Shown piece after piece: positions 53,354 to 64,000 of a stretch of 64,000 nt of DNA; position 1 is the stretch's first letter; every line of letters starts with the position of its first letter. Below the pieces are notes generated by a model. The model was not told the DNA's origin. It searched no databases and was given only the letters and a program-made list of their open reading frames with translations. Source of the stretch: Anastatus disparis (lineage: Eukaryota; Arthropoda; Insecta; Hymenoptera; Eupelmidae). The stretch covers positions 434,001 to 498,000 of the forward strand of contig JAFFSR010000364.1 of the NCBI GenBank assembly GCA_017163975.1, in the 5' to 3' direction. Made by a program: the position numbers and the translations under genes.

Positions 53354-55550
53354 TACCTCCCAGTTTCCAAGATCGGTGTTCATTAGGTGGTCAAAGGTGT
53401 GCTTCTTAAATCGAGGGATTAAGCCCATATCGAAAACCAAGGATGCTTCACTGCCTACATTAGCCTCATTAAGTAGATTAGTAGCCCGATTAATAAAAGA
53501 TTGTTGAAGGGCACTAGTGCGAGCAGTGGGACAGATCAGTACTCTGGGGGCCTACGAGATGATGACCTAACAACCTCATCATGGTTGACTCTCGAAAAGC
53601 GTCGAGCCAAGTAGGACGGACATCCTGAGGAGATTATTGAGAAAGCCAAGGATTGAAGGAAATAGCTTCTTCTTCTCTCGACCGACAGCCAACCAAGCTC
53701 AAGCCTGTATGGCGACACTCTTTCCTGGGCCTTGATGTTACCGAAAACGAACCTGACACATGCATCAAGGGCCCGATGAAGTTTCAGGTTCTGATACTGA
53801 AAGAGGTCGTCATAGACAACACAGGCATAGTCAAAGATCGGGAAGATGAGTGATTCAACCAGCCTCTGCCTAAGGCCTCGAGAGAAAGAGCGTTTGTAGA
53901 ATCTCAGCGAATGAAGTGAACCATGGACCCTACAAACAATAGACAAAACTTGTTTCTCCCAATTCAAGGTCTGGTTTATCCAGACACCAAGGCTCTTGAC
54001 CTCAGTGTCAAATGGTATGCGCTCGCCATTAACTATCAGAGAAGAGGAGGAATCTTGGTGAGAGAGACGAGAGACATATTGCTCACTACCAATGATAATA
54101 GCCTGAGTTTTAGTTGCATTGATGATAAGGCCATTGGCAGTTGCCCAAAGAGTCAAAGCAGAGATGTCAGTATTGATATTTATTAACTCGTCAGAGAAAT
54201 CATTGGGAAAGAAGGAGCGATAAATTTGCAAATCATCAGCAAACAACATGTGTCTTCAAAAACGCAGGACACTAGAGAGGTCATCAATGAAGATAGAAAA
54301 TAGCAAAGGACCCAACACGCTACCTTCTGGTACATCAGTGTTTAAGAACGCCCATTCACCTGCCATACCATTCGCTGGATCCTCAATTGCCTATGTACGG
54401 CCCTGAAGGTAGGAAGCAAACCAGAGTATTACCTTATCTGAGCAATTGAGATGGCGTTATTTGCGAAGAATTAGCCTATGAGGAACCGTATCGAAGGCTT
54501 TTGAAAAATCAAACAAGAGAAGAGTTGTTGCCATTCTCCTGTCAATGGCCGTGCGAGCGTTCTCTAAGATATTGAGGAGTGCTGTCTGTGTGCTGTGGCC
54601 CACTCGAAAGCCCGCCTGATGCTCGTTAAGCAAGTTATTTGCATTGATGTGATTGAGAAGCTGACGATTAACCACCCTCTCTAGGACCTTCGATGGCTCA
54701 CATAACCTAACAATCGGCCTAGTTTGGCCCGGATTGTCCATGTACTTTAGCTTAGCCAATGGGAGTAGGTAGGCCTTCTTCCAACTAGATGGAAAGGCTG
54801 AGAGTCTTAAAGAGGCATTGACTAACTGGGCCAATGGTTCAGCAAAGGATTGAGCAGCCAACTTTAACATTGGCACCGTGATACCATCCGGACCAGAAGT
54901 CCTAGATTCTGCCGCAGCAATGAGACTGCTGACCGTCTCGGTGCCCACTTTCCGAAACTCAAAGACCGGTAACGAGTCAGACAAAGGAATACTAAGAATA
55001 TCTTTGACATTCAATGAAGATAAAGCTAGACCACACCGAGAGATGTCAGAGTAATGAGATAAAAGAGCCGATGCCGAGAAGTATTGAAGAGGAGAGGGAA
55101 GCGCCTTGTTAGCAAGACCCAATTTGTGAAGAGTCGACCATTTTGCTCTCGAATCATTCGCCCGTTCAATGCGATCAGATATGTACAGAGACTTAGCTGT
55201 ATCGAGCTTATTTGAGATAGAGTTCCTCAAAGTTCTGTACCTTTCAATGTCCGCCGATTTACCAGATTTGGCCGCCCATCTATACGCACGATCACGTTGA
55301 CGCATAAGTAGACGCAGATCGTTAAAAACTCAAGGTTTGCTACGAGGCCGTATTGTAGTTAGTTTCAGAGGAGCGTGAGCATCGAAAGTGTCGACCAAGA
55401 CTTTGGTACAGCTGTCTACCAACTTGTCAAGGATGCCATTGTGGCAGAGAGTCTTTAAGGGCTGTATATGAGTCAAATCAACGAAAAGAGGCAAAACCAT
55501 GTCGTCAACAGCGACAGTCAGGTCATCGAGGGATCCTTAAACCTTATCAA
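53354..55550 (-). pseudogene. LINE copy 2 ORF2: linker and reverse transcriptase
   Basis: Frames 55305-54457 and 54249-53536 hold the RT core: TSGPDGITVPMLK, RPIVRLCEPSKVLERVVN, HQAGFRVGHSTQTAL, LLFDFSKAFDTVPH, then FADDLQIY with catalytic DD, LGVWINQTLNWEKQV and LIFPIFDYACVVYD. Between them a stop and an insertion-like change near 54390-54460 break the frame. The C-terminus continues in a third frame past a C-run near 53550 (ATNLLNEANVGSEASLVFDM) to a stop near 53354. It copies the element RNA at a nicked target; here it is inactive as read. Confidence 0.88.
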
Positions 55551-55560
55551 CTAGAGAAGA

Positions 55561-55962
55561 CTTAAGGGCAGGCCGAACTCTCTGTCTTTGTCTAATAGTG
55601 TTTCCCATCTTTTATATAAAAACCATCGGTTTTAACAGGAAAAAAATAGCAGCCCCCGCTAGATATTAATATAATGAGTAAATTTTATAATCATAACGAT
55701 ATAAATTTATCGCGTAATTTTTGAGTATGATTTGACCTACCAAAATTTTATAAAAGAAGACAGATTGTATTTACGGCAGTTCGTAGGTCAAATCATACTC
55801 AAAAATCAAGCGATAAAATTATTTCATTATGATTATAAAATTTACTTATTATATTAATATTTAGCGGGGGCTACTATTTTTTTCTTATTAAAACTGGAGG
55901 TGTTCATATAAAAGATGAAAAACACTATTAGACAAAAACAGATAGTTCGGCCTCCTCTTAAG
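55561..55962. mobile_element. 400-bp near-palindrome inserted in LINE ORF2
   Basis: The left arm (CTTAAGGGCAGGCCGAACTC ... AGCAGCCCCCGCTAGATATT ... GAGTATGATTTGACCTAC) is answered by an inverted right arm of about 190 bp at 55770-55962. The centre is about 40 bp near 55760. Arms are about 85-90% identical by eye. It separates the endonuclease from the reverse transcriptase of LINE copy 2. Confidence 0.8.
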
Positions 55963-55964
55963 AC

Positions 55965-56640
55965 TAGAATTAAAACTAACTACATCTAAGGTATCCAGCT
56001 TACGAGACCAAAAACGTTTAGGAACGGAGGTAAGCTGCTGAAACCTAAAGCATATCCCAATCAGATCATGCCCGGCAATGAAGGGCGAGTCAGTTTTGGT
56101 GAATGAACGTGGTGAGTTGTCTCAGAAGGGACAATGAAGAGAGAGAGTGACTCAACATTTGACCGAAGGAATCTGGACGCATGATAGTCAGCGGCCAGGT
56201 TGATGTTGAAGTCACCAGTAAGGATGATATTCTTATAACGAGGAGAAATTTCATTAAGAATGGCGAATAGATCAGTAGGATAGGTCGCCTTGGGACGTGC
56301 GTAAATCTACACCGAAAAGAAGAACTTCCAAACCAATCGTAACATCTAACAGGAGAAATTTGGGTGAGTTGTTAAAGTTAGGATCGGAATGGTGAATTAC
56401 TCTGACCCGGAATTCCTCTCGTACATAGGCAGCGACTCCGCCACCCTCCTTACCAACCCTGTCCAATCTGAAGAGATTGTAGCTCTGAATACCAAGAACA
56501 TCATCGCTGTCGAGATCAGTCAAAAAAGACTCAGAGATGGCAAGAATATCGTAGTTTTTCTCTGAGCAACGAGCCTCAACAAGAGAAAAGTGAGTCTTCA
56601 GCCTATTGGCATTAATATGAGCCATCGATATGCTGCCAGA
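55965..56640 (-). pseudogene. LINE copy 2 ORF2: endonuclease part
   Basis: The frame 56625-56272 begins MAHINANRLKTHFSLVEARC and has DILAISESFL with the catalytic Glu of APE-type endonucleases, then RLDRVGKEGGGVAAYVREE. Further blocks continue below 56272 in other frames (a nearby frame reads like ...NILTGDFNINLAADYH around 56200, matching the GDFN motif). Several frame changes. Confidence 0.78.
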
Positions 56641-56820
56641 GATACGAGCCTCGTGATCAACCAGAGAAGAAGAAGGGTGATCGAACTGATTAGCTGATGT
56701 TAAATGAAGATGTGACCCAATGTTGAGTCATGATTTTTTCAGGGACCTGAAAGAATCTAAATCAGCCTTCCTCATGATCGGAATCGGTGCAGATTTAGCT
56801 GACTTTTTGAGGAAAACTGT

Positions 56821-58089
56821 CTAGTTCCTAACGAACGGCTTCGAAATCCCCTTGTCCCTAGACACCGTATGGGACTTTCTGAGGAGTTCATAAATATCCT
56901 TTGGCCATAGGGCTCTCAAAAACACCCTTTCATTACTGCCACAGCCGAACAGTTGCTGTGCAGTCTTGTGACGAAGCTTACTTGCTGCAATCATAATTGC
57001 ATCCCGGAGATTACCCGATATACATTTAAATACGAACGAGTGTGAGTTGGAAGGGACATCCTGGGCGGAAGATTCACCATCCACTTCCATAGAAGCATCC
57101 ACAGATGGAGGTCTTGGCGGAAGCCACTCGCAAACGCCTACAAAGAGGGCTGGCTGATAATCCACGCCAATGGCTTCACAGTCGACCTTAGTCACCTCAC
57201 GATCCGAGCAAGTATCCGAAAGAGGAATACCAGAAATCAAAATCTCGCAGTCGTCAGAGTAGTCAGCTCTGTTGTGCCTCACCAGGTCGGATCGGATTGC
57301 AGCAATGTCAGTCTCGTGCTGATCAACAAGTTGCTTGATGGCTCCTTGTTCATCTCTTATAAAAGACAATTCGCTCCTTAAGTTGTCGAAGTTACACTGA
57401 AGCTTCTTATGATTGGCCTTGAGCTCAGCCTAGTTAGCTTCCGCCTGCACTCGCATCTTATTGAACTCCATGCTGAGCTCTCCAATCGCCTTTTGAACAG
57501 CCGAGTCAACAACTCCCCCCAATGCAGTCGTGAGTTACTTGAATTTTAAGTTTTGGCTCTCGATAAACTTAGGAAACCACTCAGGTGGTGGTACTTTATC
57601 CTTCTCACCCTCCATTGTTGCGCAATTGAGTGACGATACGTCAGCACGTTTAGAAAAAGGCTCAAGAGCAACAAAATAAGGAGAGCCCACGCCTCGAGCG
57701 TCTGGAGACGGCAAAGAGTCAGAACGAGAAGAATTAAGAGGAGACGCCCCCGCGCAACGCCGCCTCGACAACGGCTCGTGAGAAGGAGAAAGAGGAGAGG
57801 CCAGACGCTTAGCGTGCGCTTGATTAGATGAGAAAGGCGGCGAAGGCATCTTAAGCGGAGCCAACACTACAGTATCAGCAGTTGCAGCAAAATTGGCTTT
57901 GTGCGAGTCACGTGCTTCTCTATGAACTGCCTGAACAGTGCAATCACTACAGACTATTAAGGGAGAAGACAGAAACCATTCGACTGGACAGCAGTCACTA
58001 TGGAAAATGATGTTACATGTGCGACAAAGAAGCGTAGGGTTAGTTCTGTCAATCAGAACGTTACAGATAGGGCACACACGACCACCCAT
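56821..58089 (-). pseudogene. LINE copy 2 ORF1 with PHD finger and RRM-like region
   Basis: A single reading frame from the ATG at 58089 to 56821 (about 422 codons) is interrupted by two in-frame stops, TAA at 57535 and TAG at 57430. The N-terminus is a PHD-type finger: CPICNVLID, CRTCNIIFHSDCC and CSDC (residues about 6-50). A Ser/Pro-rich linker follows (about 75-150), then a coiled coil after the stops (AVQKAIGELSMEF, KLQCNFDNLRSELSF). An RRM-like region with EILISGIPLSD and SFVFKCISGNLRDAIMI closes the frame. ORF1 proteins of this kind bind element RNA. The plain frame conservation on both sides of the stops means they are recent substitutions. Confidence 0.82.
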
Positions 58090-58134
58090 TAGAACAAACC
58101 ACGAGAACTAGAAAGAGTATGCATAATGACTCAT

Positions 58135-59280
58135 GAGATTATGAAACTGAGGTTAAATCTTGCTGTATCACTGATAAAACAGAAAATAGATTATTGGTTG
58201 TGCAAGTTGTCCCAGTAGATAATGACGGATCCCGTCTTGTCAGCCGAAAAAACTGTATACCCTCATAGTATGCCACTGTAAAGAGAGGCACCGTTGACGA
58301 CCGCTTCACCGCCTCAAAATTTCCACACCTCCAGCAAACTCGAAAAGTGGTAGCACAGTCGCAGACTCGTCACTGACAGCAATGCCAACCTCAAGAAATG
58401 CAATTGAGAAGGATCAAATTGCGTAGAAAATACAGAATATGCATGACTATATGTAGGAAAAATACGTACCGCCGTAAGCACGCATCAAAATATTAATGCG
58501 CACTGCACGGAAACGTTAACGCACTCAGCAACGCAAGCAGCAACAATCCAACCCAAATGCCATAGGAGAAAACGTGTATGGTGCTGTTCTCGGCTGACAA
58601 GATCGATGTGTATGTTTCCACTGACGTTGATACGTACTACTTAGGGGTACTTCAGCACCCTGTATTGGTAACCCAAGCAATTTTACAGTATTTAGGTAAT
58701 AATATTGATCGTTCCTTAGTCCCTCCTCAACCCAGTAGACTATTATCAAAACGGCTAAACCTCCAACTTTAAGCTCTTTTTATATTCGCACGAACCAAGC
58801 ACACATCCAATAGATTGTAGTTATAGAGCGAGCAATCCGCTGTAGTGCGAGCATAAGATAAAGAAGTGTCTCTGATAGTAACTGCTGGTAAGGTAGGGTG
58901 CGCCTCTCAGTGTACTGCTAAGAAATAGACAACTGGTGGCACAAGATTAAAACACTGGATCAATAGTTTATTTGGTGATGTAGAGATCTGCTATATCAAT
59001 GTAGGATAATCCGTTGCAGCTTAGTAGTGTTTACTCAAGTAGTCACCAGGAGAAAAAAAGAACAGACAGCGACCATAACCTCAAAAACCACGCCTCAACT
59101 TAACCTCAAAATTGGCACCAGTACAGAGAAAATGGATGGATTTAATAATGCAGAGCTGCAAAAACTGTTGATTAATATACCAGTCGAAGCTCTGCAGTTT
59201 TCGCTTGCAGAAAACCTGCAACAAAACGCCCCTGGTCAAGAAATGCAGTATACAAAGACAAATTTATGAAGAGCAACAAA
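58135..59280. other. GC-richer stretch, possible LINE 5' UTR
   Basis: The composition is closer to the LINE than to the AT-rich surroundings. Plus-strand ORFs here (58578-58772; 59027-59269 with KMDGFNNAELQKLLINIPVE) match no family I recognise. They may be antisense noise in the 5' region of LINE copy 2 or scraps of another element. Confidence 0.4.
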
Positions 59281-59285
59281 AACAC

Positions 59286-59314
59286 GATGCTTGTCTACTT
59301 ACAGTGAGAGAGAA

Positions 59315-59352
<38 letters not shown>

Positions 59353-59402
59353 GGAGAGAGAAAAAGAAAGACAGAGAGAGGGATAGATAGATAGATAGAT
59401 AA
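59286..59402. repeat. (GA)n tract and (GATA)n tail of LINE copy 3
   Basis: (GA)n from about 59308 with minor interruptions, then ATAGATAGATAGATAACC, where the LINE copy 3 3' end begins. Confidence 0.9.
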
Positions 59403-60098
59403 CCAAATTTATTATATGTACATTATGTTGTACAATTAATTACAGTAATACATTAGAATTAATAATACCCGCAGTGGATAACCAGCCTAATGAGAACCTA
59501 TAAGCAGAGATATGCCCACGTCTACCTACACCAAAGATGTAAAGTATACCAGAGTTGATGATCCTCTGAAGTCTGAGGTCAAGCTGAGCCGAGAGGTCTC
59601 AGTAGACCAGACAGCAGTAATCCAGAAGTGGAAACAGCAGTGTTTTTATAAGATGTATACAAAGAGCTAACGTAGTGCTCTTTCTAAAGAAGTTTAGTCT
59701 GTAAAGCCGAGAAAATGACCTATTACACACTTGAGTAACGTGCTCTCTCCAGTTAAGCTTACTGTCCAACCAAACACCCAGGCTACGAACAGAGGATTCA
59801 AATTTAATATTAGCACCGTTCAACGGTACGCCGATTACAAATGATGAAGACCGCATATTAATGTAAAAATAAGAGCCAATAATTATTGCCTTTGTTTTGT
59901 TAACATTCAATTTCAGATGGTTACTGGAGGCCCAATTTGAAATGAGAATAGCATGATCACTCATAAGATTAGTATAAGTGCTAAGTTGAGAAATCGAAAA
60001 ATGCACATAGACTTGCAAGTCGTCGGCATATATCAAATGTTGTAGACCCGAGTGAAAGTTGACAGCAACGTCATTAATATAAATGGAGAATAAAAGTG
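59395..60098 (-). mobile_element. 5'-truncated LINE copy 3
   Basis: About 700 bp on the minus strand. RT frame 60036-59599 (MIYADDLQVYVHFS with catalytic DD, LGVWLDSKLNWREHV, LLFPLLDYCCLVY), then a 3' end with (GATA)n. Truncated inside the RT at a (GA)n tract (60101-60118). Confidence 0.85.
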
Positions 60099-60142
60099 GG
60101 GAGAGAGAGAGAGAGACTTAGACTTAGACTTAGACTTATTTA
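60099..60142. repeat. (GA)n tract followed by (ACTTAG)n tail of LINE copy 4
   Basis: GGGGAGAGAGAGAGAGAG then GACTTAGACTTAGACTTAGA, which is the 3' microsatellite tail (AAGTCT on the minus strand) of the next LINE. Confidence 0.92.
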
Positions 60143-62140
60143 TTTGGCCTTGCGGTAGAACCCTGTCTGGCACTAAAGAAATAGTACAACGACGTATTAC
60201 AATTTATAAAAATAATAAAAATAACGAGTAAGAGATCAAATGTGAAAAGCATAATATACATTTTCTGAAGTTATTCAAATAAAGATAACAATAATATAGC
60301 TAATAATCTTGTAGAAAATCAATTAGAATATCATATATAATACAAGTAACTAAATCAAAATAACAATTAATTATTCAATACAGTATAGAAATAATCAGAT
60401 AAACAATATATATATAATCATAGAATAATTAATCAAACAATAGCAAAATTTTAGTACATAAGCAATAGCAATTAACAATTAAGTGAGTTTAGTTGTTACT
60501 AAATAGTCTTGTGCTCAATTTAAATTATGTTTCAAGCAATAGTAATCCATACAATTCATAATTGAAAGTTATGATTTATCTAATCATAACTACTATGAAA
60601 CTCAGCCTGTACCAGTTTCATGCTACCACAACTCACATTCACTCAATAAAAGCTTATTATACAAGGAACGCTTAAAAGAGAGCGAAGCTTCAGGAGAGAA
60701 AGACTCCAATGAGGATAACTCTTTATTGAAATACTCCGCTGCCGAAAAGGCTAATAAGTGTTGGAAAGCAGCAGTACGCACATTTGGACAGATGAACAAC
60801 CTGGGTGGTAGTCTGGTTGATGAGCGCACTGAAGCATCAACATGCTGCCTTATAAACTTAGAGGCTAGGTATGATGGAGAATTATGTGAAATAGCATTAA
60901 AAGCAAGAGACATCTCAAGATATAAACGCCTGTTTTTAACAGACAACCATTCATAGTCAAGTCTATAAGGTGTAACTCTGCTACGCTAACCAATATGGCC
61001 GTGAATAAATCTGATGCATAATCGAGAATTGAAAAAATAAGAGACTCCACTAATTGCTTTCTCGTATCTAAGGTCAATGCATGTTTATAGAACTTAAGAG
61101 ATCTTAAGGTGCCATGAATCTTTTGCACAGTACAAGAAACATGCTTACTCCAGTCCAATGTAGAAGAAATCCACAGACCAAGATTTTTAACAACAGAGGA
61201 GTAAGGAACAATAGTATTTCCTACATATATAGATGGAATGGATGGATTGTCATCTAAACGAGAAATAAATTTCTCACTGCCGATGAAAATGGCCTGTGTT
61301 TTAAGAGCATTCAAAAGAAGCCCATTTCCCTCTGCCCACTTAATGACAGATGCAACATCATGATTGATAAGATTAACCTCATCTTCGAGATTTACAGACA
61401 AAAAAGATTTATAAACCTGGAGGTCATCAGCAAAAAGAATATGCTTTGTCGATGATAAGGCAAGCGGAGCATCATTTATATAAACCAAAAACAGGAGTGG
61501 ACCAAGAACACTACCCTGTGGAACACCGGCAGTTACCTGAGACCAAACGGATGGTTGATTACTTTCATCCACAACAGAATAAGCCCGACCTCTTAAGTAC
61601 GACGTAAACCATCTGATTACAATATCAGAGCAATTCATTGACCGAAGTTTAATGAGCAGTCTACATGTGGAACTCTATCAAAGGCCTTAGAGAAATTAAA
61701 CAGAAGCAATAGAGTGATCATTCTATGATCAATGGCAGACCTACAGTCGTCAAGTAGATGTAAAAGAGCAGTCTGTGTACTATGACCCTTTCTAAAGCCG
61801 GCCTGATAACAATCCAGTAAAGAATTGGACTCAAGATGAGCCGATAACTGCGTGTGCACAACCCTCTCCAGAACCTTAGAGACCTCACATAACTTAGCTA
61901 TAGGTCGAGTTTGAGAGGGATCATCCATTTTAGTTTGCTTTGCTAGAGGTAAAAGAAAAGCCCTTTTCCATGTCTCAGGAAAATGGTTAAAAGATAAAGA
62001 GTCATTCACTATAGAAGCTAAGCTTGTAGATAGAGAGCCACCAATCATCTTGAGCATATCAGCTGATATGCGATCAGAACCAACCGCCCTAGAACTGGAT
62101 AAACAAAGGAGATTAACAAGGTTAGGAGGGTCAACTGAAG
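60118..62140 (-). mobile_element. 5'-truncated LINE copy 4
   Basis: About 2 kb on the minus strand, from an RT-internal truncation at a (GA)n tract (62145-62215) to a 3' UTR ending GGCCAAATAAATAAGTCTAA. It is of the same general family as copy 2 but clearly diverged. Confidence 0.85.
60623..62125 (-). pseudogene. LINE copy 4 reverse transcriptase
   Basis: Minus frames 62125-61635 (AVGSDRISADMLKMIGG, RPIAKLCEVSKVLERVV, YQAGFRKGHSTQTALL, FNFSKAFDRVPH), 61638-60865 (GVPQGSVLGPLLFLVYINDA, ILFADDLQVYKSF with catalytic DD, LGLWISSTLDWSKHV) and 60946-60623 (C-terminal AEYFNKELSSLESFSPEAS, natural stop) together form an RT nearly complete from the fingers on. Frame changes occur near 61637 and 60960. 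The residues before 62125 in the longest ORF are translated (GA)n repeat, not protein. Confidence 0.88.
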
Positions 62141-62150
62141 CAAAAGAAAG

Positions 62151-62181
<31 letters not shown>

Positions 62182-62218
62182 GACACACAGAGACAGAGAG
62201 AGAGAGAGAGAGAGTATG
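62140..62218. repeat. (GA)n tract at the 5' edge of LINE copy 4
   Basis: GAAAGAGAGAGAAAGAGAGA and a further pure (GA)n run with one ACACACAG interruption. Confidence 0.92.
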
Positions 62219-62384
62219 GCAGGAAAAGTATAGGGGAGGTAAATAAGAAAATAAAACACCCGGTTTTTCTTAATTTGATAATTTGCTCATACAAACCAAA
62301 TATTGGCTCAATAATTATAGGACACGTATAAGACCTTTCTGCAGACGTCCTCTTTCAGATGAAAAAAAGTTTTTTCGAATCGGT

Positions 62385-62475
62385 TTAGAAATGACGAAGT
62401 TATGAGGTAACAGACATACAAAAAAAATTCAATCGAATTGAGAACCTCCTCCTTTTTGAAGTCGGTTAAAAATTG
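62385..62475. repeat. Dispersed motif ending GAAGTCGGTTAAAA
   Basis: ATGACGAAGTTATGAGGTAA, then ATACAAAAAAAATTCAATCG and GAACCTCCTCCTTTTTGAAG. I recall this ordered set as a common tail motif of arthropod dispersed repeats. It marks the right edge of the insertion that splits the Helitron-like ORF. Confidence 0.5.
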
Positions 62476-62479
62476 TTAA

Positions 62480-63345
62480 AATTAACAAAAGTTTCAATTG
62501 AGAAACTGAAAAATTTTAATATAACGCAATATGAAAATCAAATTATTTCTCAAAACATTATTGAAATTACTAAACTTGAAAATAATTTCAAGGTGGATAA
62601 AAAATTAAAAAAAATTATAAAAGTTGCAATTAAAAAATGAAAAATTATTAATATATTGCAACAAAATAGTCAAATTTCTAACCAAAATGAATTTATAAAA
62701 AACAATTAAGAATCCTCAAATAAAAATAAGAATTTAACATATCAACAAAATCACAACTATGATAGACACATTCGTGACAAATCGTATTATAAATATAATA
62801 AAGATAAAGTTTTAGAAAATAAAAAAAAATAATAATTAAAAAACAAACATAAAATATTGAAACGCTTAAATGAATCTTATGAAAAAACATTTAAAAAAAA
62901 GATGATGGTTTAATTACTTCAGTAAAAAATAAAAATTATTATGAAAAAAACAAAGATAAATTTAAAACAAAAGAAAATCAAAATGATATAAATTATTACC
63001 AAATGGCTAAAGATACATTGACCAATAATAATGAAAATTATATCATGGAAAATAATATTGGTGATTTGAATTTTATTTGTGATTTTTGTGGTGCTAGACA
63101 TTTTGCATTCGAAATGTCAAGCAATAAGAAATTTACATCATGTTGTAGATAAGGAAATATAACATTAGAAGAAGACCCAGAATATCCTGGAGGGATTGAG
63201 AAATTACTTACCGGAAATTCTATAAGTAATAATTTTAAAAAATGCATAAGATCATGTAATAACGCTTAAGCATTTAATTACTTTTGTTCTGATATACCGC
63301 AACATTATGTTTTCAATCGAATACACAAAACATGGACGAAAAGAA
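62480..63345 (+). pseudogene. Helitron-like ORF, Lys-rich segment and Cys-rich N-terminal motif
   Basis: Plus frames with several stops read KLKNFNITQYENQIISQ, then RHIRDKSYYKYNKDKV, and at about 63060-63160 NFICDFCGARHFAFEMSSNK and FTSCCR. The C-x2-C...H-F...CC arrangement is typical of the region just upstream of the Rep domain in insect Helitron proteins (C-HC-A-HF-E, F-SCC-G). After it, GGIEKLLTGNSISNNFKK, AFNYF and HYVFNRIHK follow. It is broken by TAA at about 63149 and others. It probably belongs to the same ORF as 51480-52440. Confidence 0.68.
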
Positions 63346-63381
63346 TAAAAACTATAAAACCTATTCTAACCAGAATGTACT

Positions 63382-63812
63382 CACTAGGAGAGTATCATAA
63401 CTCCGGATCAAGAATTTTGCTCAAACTTTGGGGTAAGTTTCCAAATGTCTAAATATAAAAGGAAACAGAATTTTAGACAACAACGCTCAATATTTCCCTA
63501 GTTATAGGCAAATAAAGAAAATTACTAAAAAAGTTATTAGATTTTTAAACGCATATAGTTCCTAAGCATTGATAGCTAGAAGCTTGAAACTTTTTTTAAA
63601 TGACAGCTGAGCTCATATCGTTTCGAATTAGTAGTTATAGCATATCAAAATATTATTTTTTTCCAAAGTTATAGCGTAATAAACATTAGACCCAATTTCA
63701 GCTTTTGTTATTAATTAATGTTTTAAATAGAAAAATCAGGTCCAATGTTTATCACGCTATAACTTTGGGAAAAAATAATATTTTGACATGCTATAACTAC
63801 TAATAATATTTG
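63382..63812 (+). mobile_element. Copy of the GGAGAGTATC fold-back family extending past its centre
   Basis: Starts ACTAGGAGAGTATCATAACT, shares AATATTTCCCTAGTTATAGG, AGCATTGATAGCTAGAAGC and TGAGCTCATATCGTTTCGAA with the 15.1-kb element, and has the central palindrome (AAAGTTATAGCGTAATAAAC ... TATCACGCTATAACTTTGGG). The right arm stops near 63810. A 20-30-bp internal deletion near 63440 is likely. Confidence 0.75.
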
Positions 63813-63814
63813 GT

Positions 63815-64000
63815 CAATTATTAATAGTCTAACGAATGCTCAAATGGCTATTTTTAATACAGTAATAAATTTATTAAATACAAACTGCACTGAAAAGTAT
63901 ATATATATAAATATATTTTTAAGAAACCAGACTTTTGAGGAGTCAACAGTGTTGCCGTACATAGGGAATCGCTTCTTAAATTTCAAAATAAAAAATATTT
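63815..64000. other. Window end, nothing recognised
   Basis: AT-rich with a short (TA)n at about 63899-63917. Confidence 0.4.

Larger units (their letters stand above)
53140..58130 (-). mobile_element. Near full-length non-LTR retrotransposon (LINE copy 2)
   Basis: Read on the minus strand: ORF1 (58089-56821), ORF2 endonuclease (about 56640 down), a 400-bp palindromic insertion (55561-55962), ORF2 linker and reverse transcriptase (55550-53354), then a roughly 190-bp 3' UTR ending AAATAAATATTTGTCTGTGT and a microsatellite. A PHD finger in ORF1 and a microsatellite 3' tail are features of CR1-like elements. Frame breaks are present in both ORFs. The 5' limit is uncertain; 58100-59285 may be its 5' UTR. 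Confidence 0.82.

Noticed and set aside
59027..59269. 80-codon plus-strand ORF (KMDGFNNAELQKLLINIPVE)
   Set aside because: Looks protein-like but no family recognised and it lies in a probable LINE 5' region on the opposite strand; not enough support.

Overview
The window looks like repeat-dense DNA from an arthropod, most likely an insect. It is strongly AT-rich, has spliceosomal GT-AG introns, and carries tRNA-derived SINEs, non-LTR retrotransposons, a BEL/Pao relic, Helitron-type helicase remnants, many fold-back/MITE-like elements and microsatellites. I found no convincing single-copy host gene. A parasitoid wasp or a hemipteran would fit the flavour of these families, but the sequence alone does not settle this.

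The main content is one complete Maverick/Polinton (adintovirus-like) element at 17741-34799 (17,059 bp). It is bounded by matching terminal inverted repeats (about 39 bp perfect) and a 6-bp target duplication (CTACTA at 17735-17740 and 34800-34805). From left to right it carries: an unnamed 'DIQGF' family gene (-, copy A), the major capsid protein (-), a 48-aa basic protein (-), the minor capsid/penton protein (-), a phospholipase A2 plus adenain-like protease ORF (-), the FtsK/HerA-type packaging ATPase (+), a conserved unknown protein (+, two frames), a fibre-like protein (+), a DDE integrase with a chromodomain (+), a 99-aa unknown (-), protein-primed DNA polymerase B (-, one intron), a 63-aa ORF (-), a second DIQGF gene (+, copy B, one intron), and a four-exon gene with 13-residue His/Gln-rich repeats (-). 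Polymerase, integrase, ATPase, protease and two capsid proteins together make the full replication, integration and morphogenesis set of this group. Many of these genes are cut by single-base shifts, often in homopolymers, while the frames otherwise stay open. The copy is therefore young, or the assembly has homopolymer errors.

The Maverick sits inside a decayed DDE/SWIM-type transposase gene, and the transposase frame runs from 17740 straight into 34806. Left of it (1-17.7 kb) lie a 5'-truncated LINE, a Pif1-like helicase remnant, an unidentified pseudogene, a 183-bp satellite-bearing repeat, several long palindromic elements and two SINEs. Right of it (36-52 kb) lie an inverted copy of the satellite-bearing repeat, a BEL/Pao pol relic, fold-backs, AT and CA microsatellites, minisatellites and a C2H2 zinc-finger pseudogene.

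From 51.5 to 63.3 kb, a Helitron-like ORF (Ulp1-like protease at 51.5-52.4 kb, Cys-rich Helitron N-terminal motif near 63.1 kb) appears split by about 10 kb of insertions. These include three same-strand LINE copies (53.1-58.1, 59.4-60.1 and 60.1-62.1 kb), separated and flanked by (GA)n tracts. The largest copy has an ORF1 with a PHD finger and RRM-like region, and an ORF2 with endonuclease and reverse transcriptase, interrupted by a 400-bp palindrome.
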